Assembly (NCBI GenBank): GCA_047619485.1
Contig: JBLHKE010000132.1
Location: forward strand, 1-13,385
Direction: 5' to 3'
DNA length: 13,385 bases
Source of the DNA: JBLHKE01 sp047619485
Lineage (GTDB): Bacteria; Verrucomicrobiota; Verrucomicrobiia; Verrucomicrobiales; DEV007
This document shows positions 7,479-13,385 of the stretch, one piece after another; within the stretch, counting starts at the first letter, position 1, and every line of letters begins with the position of its first letter. The notes under the pieces were generated by a model. That model was given only the letters and a program-made list of their open reading frames with translations, was not told the origin of the DNA and ran no database searches. Position numbers and translations under genes: made by a program.

Positions 7479-8912
7479 CTACGCCATCAGCGCCGAAATC
7501 GGATTCCCAGCCACATCGGTCAGGCGAAACTCCCGCCCCTGGTAGGAATAGGTGAGCCGGCGGTGATCGAGCCCCATGAGGTGCAGGATCGTTGCATGGA
7601 GATCGTTCACGTGGACGGGATTCTCGGCAACACTAACACTGTAGTCATCCGTCGCGCCATAGGTGATCCCTGGCTTCACCCCTCCGCCAGCCATCCACAT
7701 GGTGAAGCAACCCGGGTGGTGATCGCGACCGTAGGTCTGCTTGGTCAGCTTGCCTTGTGAGTAGACGGTTCGACCAAACTCCCCACCCCAGATCACCAGT
7801 GTATCCTCGAGCATCCCGCGCTGCTTCAGATCACTCAGCAAGCCGGCCGTAGCTCGATCGGTGTCGTTCGCCTGTTGCTGAATTTGCTTCGGCAGATTGC
7901 CGTGCTGATCCCACCCCTGGTGGAACAATTGGATAAATCGCACGCCACGCTCGGCCAAGCGACGCGCCATCAGGCAATTGTAGGCGTAGCTACCAGTCTT
8001 CTTCGCCTGCTGCCCGTAGAGGTTGAAGGTCTGCGCGGGTTCGTCGGAAAAATCTAGCAGGTCCGGCACCGAAGACTGCATCCGGTAAGCGAGCTCATAC
8101 TGCGCGATGCGACCGCCGACTGCCGGATCGCCACTCGACTCCGCCTTCACCGCGTTCATCTGTTGCAATGAATCCAACATGCGGCGCCGCATCTCACGGC
8201 TGACGCCCGGGGGATCGTAGATGTCCAACACCGGATCGCCCTGATTGCGGAACTTCACCCCCTGATACTTGGCGGGCAGGAACCCGGCACCCCACAGCCG
8301 GTCGTAGAGCGGCTGGCCAGTCTTGCCACTGCCCCTCGAACTCATCGCAACGAAGGCCGGCAGATCTGCATTGTCGCTCCCCAGGCCGTAATGCATCCAC
8401 GCGCCCATGCTCGGTCGCCCTGCAATCTGCGAGCCAGTCTGCAAAAATGTGATCGCCGGGTCGTGGTTGATCGCCTCGGTGTGCATCGATCGGATAATGC
8501 AAAGGTCGTCCGCATGCTGGGCTGTGTGCTTGAGCAATTCACTCATCCACGCCCCGCTCTCGCCGTGCTGAGAAAATTGAAACTGGCTCGGAGCGGTCGC
8601 AAATTTTGCCTGAGCGGAAGACATCTTCGTCTTGCGCTCATCCGGATAGACCGAGCGCGGTACCTCTTCGCCGAACCGTTTACGCAACTCGGGCTTGTGA
8701 TCGAACAGGTCGAGCTGCGAGGGGCCTCCGCTCTGGAAGAGGTAAATGATACGCTTCGCCTTTGGGGTCGCGACCAGAGCTGGATGGATCGACTGCCCAC
8801 CAAGCACCTCTGACTCGAGTAGCGAGCCTAGCGCAAGCGCACCGACACCGGCCCCACCATTGCGGAGAAAATAGCGTCTCGTCAAATCGAGCGGATCGTG
8901 TCGGTTCATCAT
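7479..8912 (-). CDS. DUF1501 domain protein, Tat-exported
   Basis: This 477-residue protein belongs to the DUF1501 family, abundant in Planctomycetes and Verrucomicrobia and related to the alkaline-phosphatase/sulfatase fold. The N-terminus has a twin-arginine signal, TRRYFLRNGG at residues 11-20 followed by a hydrophobic AG-rich stretch, so it is probably exported folded. Landmarks are FQSGGPSQLDLFDHKP (about 59-74), INHDPA, GWDQHGN, GGEFGRT and GRDHHPG, where acidic and histidine residues could bind metal. No reaction has been established for the family as far as I know. ATGATG gives two possible starts; the first overlaps the upstream cytochrome gene's TGA by 4 bp and the second by 1 bp, so translation is coupled. 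The two proteins probably work together in the periplasm. Confidence 0.92.
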   Translation of the reverse strand: MMNRHDPLDLTRRYFLRNGGAGVGALALGSLLESEVLGGQSIHPALVATPKAKRIIYLFQSGGPSQLDLFDHKPELRKRFGEEVPRSVYPDERKTKMSSAQAKFATAPSQFQFSQHGESGAWMSELLKHTAQHADDLCIIRSMHTEAINHDPAITFLQTGSQIAGRPSMGAWMHYGLGSDNADLPAFVAMSSRGSGKTGQPLYDRLWGAGFLPAKYQGVKFRNQGDPVLDIYDPPGVSREMRRRMLDSLQQMNAVKAESSGDPAVGGRIAQYELAYRMQSSVPDLLDFSDEPAQTFNLYGQQAKKTGSYAYNCLMARRLAERGVRFIQLFHQGWDQHGNLPKQIQQQANDTDRATAGLLSDLKQRGMLEDTLVIWGGEFGRTVYSQGKLTKQTYGRDHHPGCFTMWMAGGGVKPGITYGATDDYSVSVAENPVHVNDLHATILHLMGLDHRRLTYSYQGREFRLTDVAGNPISALMA

Positions 8913-11176
8913 TCGCGTGTCAGGGTTTCATCCAAGTTGAGAAGCGTCGAAGCGATCAAGGTGGTCGCGGCCAGTTCGATCGGGTCGAGCTTCGGGTCGC
9001 GCGGTTTGTCTCCGATCTCGAGCAACTCCACCGCCGAAGCGACATCGAACCCACTGCGGAACGCCTCATAGTCGGCCGAAAGCCTCACGATTTCCAAGCC
9101 ACTCGCCGCCCGGCCGAGCAAGAGCTGGAACCCGAGATCGATACGTCCCGAAACCTCATCCGCGCCACGCACCATCTGCTCGGCCAGCATCCGGCTAGAT
9201 TCGACAAATGCCACGTTGTTCATCAGCGTCAGTGCCTGCAGCGGTGTGTTCGTCCGGCTCTGGCGCATGGTGCAGACCTCACGATCGCCCGAGTTGAAGT
9301 TCATCATCGTCGGCGGTGGAATCGTCCGCCGCCAATACGTATACAGGCTACGCCGGTAGAGGTTATCGCCTTGGTCGCGCTTGTATTTGTTGTTCGAAAT
9401 GGCACTCCAGATTTTCGGCGGCATGTAGGGTTTCGCCGGCGGCCCATAGTGCTTTTCAACCAACAGCCCACTGGCAGCGAGCGCCTGGTCACGGATCGTA
9501 AACGCCGGCAAGCGCAAGCGCGGCGCGCGTGCAAGCAGCCGATTCTCCGGATCGCGAGCGGCGAGTTCTGACGTCATTCTCGAATCCTGTTGGTAGGTGG
9601 CGCTCATCACGATCCGCTTGTGCATCGCCTTCACATCCCAGCCGCCTTCGACAAACTCGACCGCTAGATGATCGAGCAGTGCCTGGTGGCTGGGAGCGTC
9701 TCCCTGAGCACCAAAATTCTCGCTGGTGGCGACGATCCCACGACCAAACAACTGCTGCCAGGATCGATTCACCGCCACGCGCGCAGTGAGCGGGTTCAGC
9801 GGATGCACCGACCACCGCGCTAGGCCGAGGCGATTCTTAGCAAACCCCTCCGACCAGTCGGCAACCAGCCGCTCGGGCACTCCGGGTGCCAGTTTTTCGG
9901 ATCTATCAGGATCGTTGTAGAGCCCACGTTTCAGCAGAAAGGTCTCACGCGGCTCCGCCATCTCCTGCATCACCATCACGGTTCCTTCATCACCCGGCAC
10001 CGGACGGTGCACACCACCACCAAAGTCCGGGCCTTTATTCTGCCACTGGATCGCCGCCGGCTCGATCGCCTGGTTCTTTTCTGGAGAGATGTCCGGGTAA
10101 CCTTCCGGCACCTCAATGTAAGGCGGGCTGTTGCCGTTGTTCGGTCCCGTACCGAACTCCGGAACGCGGTTGAAGTAGGCGAACAGCCGGTAGTAGTCGC
10201 GCTGGGTGATCGGATCGAACTTGTGATCATGACAGCGCGCACACGAAATAGTAAGCCCGAGGAACACGGTGCTGAACGTGTCGACACGGTCTGCAACATA
10301 CTCCGTCTGCCACTCCTCGGGGATCGATCCAGCCTCCGAGTTGATGCGATGGTTGCGAGAAAATCCCGTCGCGATCTGCTGGTGCAACGTCGCCCCCGGA
10401 AGCATGTCCCCCGCCAGCTGATGGGTGACAAACTGGTCATAGGGAAGGTTCTCGTTCAAGGCTCGCACCAGCCAGTCACGCCAAGCCCACTGGTAACGGT
10501 AGCGGTCGTTCTGGTAGCCATCGGTGTCCGCGTAGCGCGAGGCTTCCAACCACGACGACGCCATATGCTCGCCATAGCGCGGCGAGGCGATGAACCGATC
10601 GACGAGTTTCTCGTAACAGTCGGCCGATTCGTCACCGACGAATGCCTCCACCTCCTCAGGGCTCGGTGGCAAGCCGGTGAGATCGAGACTGACCCGCCGG
10701 ATCAACGTGGCGCGCCCCGCTCGTGGAGAGGCTTGCAGCCCTTCGCGCGTCAGCGTTTGCCGGATCAGGTAGTCGATCGCATTTTCCCCAGACGGCACCT
10801 CAGCGACCAAGGGAGGAGTGAACGCCCAGTGTCTCTCGTATTCAGCCCCGGTTTCGATCCACGCACGAAGCACCTCGATCTCCTTCGCGGTGATCTCCTT
10901 GTGGGTATCAGGCGGCGGCATGATCTCATCCGGATCCCGGTGCCCGATCCTTGCGATCAGCTCGCTCTTGTCCGGCTCCCCTGGCTCGATCACCTGCAGC
11001 GCAGATTCGCGCTGATCCAGGCGGAGCTTCGCTTTGCGCGCCTTCTCATCGGGACCGTGACAGGCAAAACACTTGTTCGAAAGGATCGGGCGGACGTCCC
11101 GATTGAAACCCACCTCCCCGGCGCGCGCCAAGGCAGGAAAAGCGAGAAGCAGTAAAAACGGAATCAGACGTGACAT
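8909..11176 (-). CDS. Planctomycete-type cytochrome c / DUF1549 / DUF1553 secreted protein
   Basis: The product is 755 residues with a signal peptide (about 1-19). A PSCyt1 domain follows with haem-binding CFACH at 36-40 and a possible distal methionine in EIMPPP (M86). DUF1549 spans about 132-340 and includes a second CxxCH, CARCH at 312-316, followed by DHKFDPI. DUF1553 spans about 458-715, starting at the NPLTARVAVNR segment. The protein should be periplasmic with one or two c-type haems. Such proteins are a hallmark of Planctomycetes and Verrucomicrobia and are usually paired with DUF1501 proteins, as here with a 4-bp ATGA overlap. The biochemical role is unknown; electron transfer tied to oxidation of a sugar or other substrate is a common proposal. 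A secreted sulfatase gene lies upstream on the same strand. A short hairpin plus T-run sits in the leader just before the ATG. Confidence 0.93.
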   Translation of the reverse strand: MSRLIPFLLLLAFPALARAGEVGFNRDVRPILSNKCFACHGPDEKARKAKLRLDQRESALQVIEPGEPDKSELIARIGHRDPDEIMPPPDTHKEITAKEIEVLRAWIETGAEYERHWAFTPPLVAEVPSGENAIDYLIRQTLTREGLQASPRAGRATLIRRVSLDLTGLPPSPEEVEAFVGDESADCYEKLVDRFIASPRYGEHMASSWLEASRYADTDGYQNDRYRYQWAWRDWLVRALNENLPYDQFVTHQLAGDMLPGATLHQQIATGFSRNHRINSEAGSIPEEWQTEYVADRVDTFSTVFLGLTISCARCHDHKFDPITQRDYYRLFAYFNRVPEFGTGPNNGNSPPYIEVPEGYPDISPEKNQAIEPAAIQWQNKGPDFGGGVHRPVPGDEGTVMVMQEMAEPRETFLLKRGLYNDPDRSEKLAPGVPERLVADWSEGFAKNRLGLARWSVHPLNPLTARVAVNRSWQQLFGRGIVATSENFGAQGDAPSHQALLDHLAVEFVEGGWDVKAMHKRIVMSATYQQDSRMTSELAARDPENRLLARAPRLRLPAFTIRDQALAASGLLVEKHYGPPAKPYMPPKIWSAISNNKYKRDQGDNLYRRSLYTYWRRTIPPPTMMNFNSGDREVCTMRQSRTNTPLQALTLMNNVAFVESSRMLAEQMVRGADEVSGRIDLGFQLLLGRAASGLEIVRLSADYEAFRSGFDVASAVELLEIGDKPRDPKLDPIELAATTLIASTLLNLDETLTRE

Positions 11177-11435
11177 GAGTTTTAAAAAAAGAACGCCCGC
11201 ACAGGCGAGAATCTGATCCTCTATCTATAATGAAGAACGAACAATCCAAATCGTAGAATCCCCATATCTTTTGCTCTGCAGTTTGAGGCAATCGATGAAT
11301 CTCAAAACCGCGCAAGCCGTCGAAACCAACAGCATTCCTCGGCGCCACACAATCTTCACCATTGCCGCCGTCTTTTTCGGCATCGAGTGACTCCCCCGAC
11401 TAGCAGAAGCACAAACCGTGAATATCGACGATCGT
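11177..11435. other. Intergenic region between sulfatase and cytochrome genes
   Basis: These 259 bp separate two genes on the minus strand. Apart from the hairpin with T-run at 11181-11207 and an AT-rich patch near 11222-11235 (TATAGA on the minus strand, a possible -10 without a clear -35), I see nothing convincing. A 31-codon plus-strand frame at 11295-11390 has no recognisable features. Confidence 0.45.
11181..11207 (-). terminator. Possible weak intrinsic terminator or attenuator before the cytochrome gene
   Basis: On the minus strand, CGCCTGTGCGGGCG (11207 to 11194) can form a 4-5 bp GC stem. It is followed by a run of seven T (11190-11184) and then AAA. It could end transcripts from the sulfatase gene or act as an attenuator or start-site block for the cytochrome gene, whose ATG begins at 11176. 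The stem is short, so confidence is low. Confidence 0.3.
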
Positions 11436-13079
11436 CTACTGCTCACGCTGGGCTGGCGGCACGCTGACAGGATGGCGCTCGCGCTTCCATCGGAGGAAGT
11501 TCCAGTCCGTCGAAGGCTTGAGATAGTCCCAGACAAAGCTCCTCGCCCCCCTGTAGTTCGTCCCGATCGCATCCTCCTGCATCGTGCCGAAGCGCTCGAC
11601 ATTCTCAAGCGCAATCCACGGATCGGCGATGATCGGATCAGCCTGCCAGGCCGCTAGCGCCGCGATGAGTCGTTGCTTGGTTTTGGCCATCGCTGGGTCT
11701 TCGACCAGGTTGTTCCACTCATACGGGTCGGCGTCGAGATCGTAAAGTTCGTAGCGCGGCGGGTTCAGATAGCGGGCGTAGGCATCTTTGACGTGCTGCG
11801 GAGTCGCAGCGGAATCGATTTCAGGCTGGCTCGTCCCAGCCGAGAAGTGGCTTTTCCCACCGAGATACGCAACTGCGCAACGGTTAGGAAGCCCCTTCAA
11901 CACATCGGACATCGATGCGTCCTTGAACGGGCTGGAAATCAATTTAAACCGCCGGTCGCGCGCCGAGAGCTGGATGTAGTTCAAACTCGGCGCGGATCCA
12001 GTCGCATGGGCAAAAATATATTGGCGCCATGGCAACCGCTTGCCCTCAAGCAACGGTTGGAGAGCACGGCCAGAGCACAGGGTCGGAACAGCCACCCCCG
12101 CAGCCTTTAGCATCGTCGGCATGATGTCGGTGGTGCTGGTGAGCTCTGTGCGTGGATTGAATTCGCCGGGCAGATCGGCCGTAGCACCAGGCCAACGAAC
12201 AATCATCGGTACGCGCAAGCCGGCCTCATAAACGCTGGTCTTCCCCCGGCTAAATTGCGCCCCGTGGTCACCGATGTAGATCACCAGCGTGTCGTCACGC
12301 AGCCCTGTCGCATCGAGATCCGCTAGCACCATCGCTATGCCATCGTCGAGTCGCCGCAGGCAGTTGTAGTAGCCCGCGGTCTGGTCACGCAGGCGGTCGG
12401 AGGTGGTGCCGACCCACGGGATCGTCGTGACATCATCGCCACTGACCGGATTCTTCGGCAGGGTGTCGGCGTCGCCAGTGTCGCCTGTCGGCGCGAGGTG
12501 GTGCATCGGCAGGTGGGCATCTGGGTAATTAATCGTGAGTAGGAATGGATTATCCACATCTGCCTCATCGTAGTCACCAATGATGAATTTTTTCGCCTGT
12601 GTAGCGTAGTTGCGCATGTTGCGACCGGACTGGCCAAAGTTCGCACCACTGATCGCGCGGAAGTCGACGTGACTGCTAACCGCACTACCGGGGTTGATGT
12701 GCAGCTTACCGATCAAGCCGGTGCGGTAGCCAGCCTCCTGCAGTAACTTGTAAAATGTCGGGTAGGCTTCGTGCATCGCGAACTTGTGCGTCGCGAGCCC
12801 CTCGTGACCGTTCTGCGCAACGTGGGTGCCGGTGTAGAAACACGCACGTGACGGGCTGCAGACCGAATAGGGCACGAAGGCGTTTTGGAACATCACCCCA
12901 TCGCGTGCAAGTTGGTCGAGGGTCGGGCTTAGATCATGGGCGAGCGCATTGGGATCGCCGTAGCAACCCAGTTCAGGACCGTTGTCCTCTGAGACGATAA
13001 AGAGGATATTGGGACGCTTGTTAGCTGCAGATGCAGACAAGCTACAGATCAGGGTGAGGAGTAGGGAGAAACGGAACAT
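11436..13079 (-). CDS. Secreted sulfatase (type I, formylglycine-dependent)
   Basis: This 547-residue arylsulfatase-family enzyme should hydrolyse sulfate esters or N-sulfates outside the cytoplasm. Residues 1-19 are a signal peptide ending ASA. The metal site begins at SEDNG (E31, D32). The signature CSPSRACFYTG starts at C74, the cysteine to be converted to formylglycine, with R78 in place. IGDHG at 269-273 (D271, H272) supplies further metal and active-site residues, and GKTSVYEAGLRVPM follows with K280. The SEDNG and RGKTSVYEAGLRVP forms recall sulfamidase-like members that act on N-sulfated or aminosugar substrates, but the substrate is not certain. The length is usual for the family. 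No maturation enzyme is encoded in the window. The cytochrome and DUF1501 genes follow on the same strand after 259 bp, and a sialidase lies elsewhere in the window. Confidence 0.94.
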   Translation of the reverse strand: MFRFSLLLTLICSLSASAANKRPNILFIVSEDNGPELGCYGDPNALAHDLSPTLDQLARDGVMFQNAFVPYSVCSPSRACFYTGTHVAQNGHEGLATHKFAMHEAYPTFYKLLQEAGYRTGLIGKLHINPGSAVSSHVDFRAISGANFGQSGRNMRNYATQAKKFIIGDYDEADVDNPFLLTINYPDAHLPMHHLAPTGDTGDADTLPKNPVSGDDVTTIPWVGTTSDRLRDQTAGYYNCLRRLDDGIAMVLADLDATGLRDDTLVIYIGDHGAQFSRGKTSVYEAGLRVPMIVRWPGATADLPGEFNPRTELTSTTDIMPTMLKAAGVAVPTLCSGRALQPLLEGKRLPWRQYIFAHATGSAPSLNYIQLSARDRRFKLISSPFKDASMSDVLKGLPNRCAVAYLGGKSHFSAGTSQPEIDSAATPQHVKDAYARYLNPPRYELYDLDADPYEWNNLVEDPAMAKTKQRLIAALAAWQADPIIADPWIALENVERFGTMQEDAIGTNYRGARSFVWDYLKPSTDWNFLRWKRERHPVSVPPAQREQ

Positions 13080-13150
13080 TTTCGGAACGATAGGCGCGTG
13101 GGAACCTGCCGGTCAACTGGTCTGGTGTTACATCCGCTAACTGCGAGCAA

Positions 13151-13201
13151 GGACGTCCCACCAATTGGCGTTAACCTAATCGATGCTTCCGCGACGTCGC
13201 G
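13151..13201. promoter_or_regulatory. Cluster of short perfect palindromes upstream of the sulfatase
   Basis: In about 50 bp lie GGACGTCC (13151-13158), CCAATTGG (13161-13168), GTTAAC (13170-13175) and the 12-bp CGCGACGTCGCG (13190-13201). They are 72-122 bp before the sulfatase ATG, where an operator could sit. The sites differ in sequence, so a single regulator is not evident and chance is possible. Confidence 0.25.
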
Positions 13202-13252
13202 CTTCTGATCCCCAACTACAGAAACGGACGAAAGACTTAGGTGCCGCAGGTA

Positions 13253-13324
13253 ATGGCGTAACTTCGATTTGCAATCGAAGCCCAGTGCCTAAGCCGCTCA
13301 GCACGCCGGCTCCGATTGCAAATC
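13253..13324 (-). repeat. Palindromic hairpin repeat, copy 2 (inverted relative to copy 1)
   Basis: The core at 13253-13294 is the reverse complement of 6447-6489 with 37 of 43 aligned columns identical. It has the same hairpin: CTTCGATT (13262-13269), a 3-base loop and AATCGAAG (13273-13280). A 12-bp arm at 13313-13324 (CGATTGCAAATC) is perfectly complementary to 13266-13277, giving an alternative fold. No mobile-element gene is beside it in the window. Confidence 0.75.
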
Positions 13325-13385
13325 ACAGTCATCCCGTAGCCACCGTTTCCAGTTCCTTCCGTCGCTGTAGCCGAGGAAACTGCGG

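Larger units (their letters stand above)
13080..13385. other. Non-coding region upstream of the sulfatase
   Basis: No gene is supported in the last 306 bp. It should hold the sulfatase promoter, reading leftward. It contains a run of short perfect palindromes at 13151-13201 and the second copy of the hairpin repeat at 13253-13324. I could not identify a clear promoter. Confidence 0.5.

Noticed and set aside
8762..9571. Plus-strand open frame of 269 codons
   Set aside because: It spans antisense across two overlapping real genes (DUF1501 and cytochrome) and has no recognisable domain.
10007..11155. Long plus-strand open frame of 382 codons
   Set aside because: It lies antisense within the cytochrome/DUF1549/DUF1553 gene, has an arginine-rich composition and shows no family features, so it is a shadow of the GC-rich real gene.
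11295..11390. Possible 31-residue plus-strand peptide
   Set aside because: There is no ribosome site, no recognisable motif and no coding bias; it is too short to support.

Overview
The window looks like chromosomal DNA from a Verrucomicrobiota bacterium, probably Verrucomicrobiales, with a planctomycete relative as the alternative. Three things point there: a gene pair encoding a planctomycete-type cytochrome c/DUF1549/DUF1553 protein and a Tat-exported DUF1501 protein, a secreted lectin ending in a PEP-CTERM sorting tail, and several secreted glycan-active enzymes at moderately high GC. None of the start codons has a convincing Shine-Dalgarno sequence. No rRNA, tRNA, CRISPR array, transposase or phage gene is visible.

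Left part, + strand (1-4000): the 3' end of a zinc-dependent alcohol dehydrogenase (cut by the window edge); a 322-bp gap with an inverted repeat of the CTCACGCA type; a secreted GH33 sialidase with a full set of catalytic residues and Asp-boxes; and a secreted PEP-CTERM protein with two tandem F-type (fucose-binding) lectin domains, each with an intact ligand motif.

Middle, - strand (3997-7311): a three-enzyme fusion joining a cysteine desulfurase, a persulfide-dioxygenase-type metallo-beta-lactamase and a rhodanese in one roughly 790-residue chain. Directly upstream is a TSUP (TauE/SafE) transporter. Together they suggest a route from cysteine sulfur via persulfide to sulfite or thiosulfate, followed by export. 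The fusion gene converges on the lectin gene and the two stop codons share one CTAG.

Right part, - strand (7479-13079): a secreted sulfatase with the CxPSR formylglycine motif, then the cytochrome/DUF1549/DUF1553 protein, then the DUF1501 protein. The last two overlap by 4 bp (ATGA) and are surely co-transcribed.

Two copies of a hairpin repeat of about 43 bp lie in opposite orientation at 6447-6489 and 13253-13294, bracketing the TSUP-to-sulfatase segment. The sialidase, fucose-type lectin and sulfatase fit use of sulfated, sialylated or fucosylated glycans (mucin or algal polysaccharide). The strongest candidate for something undescribed is the cysteine desulfurase-persulfide dioxygenase-rhodanese fusion with its exporter.
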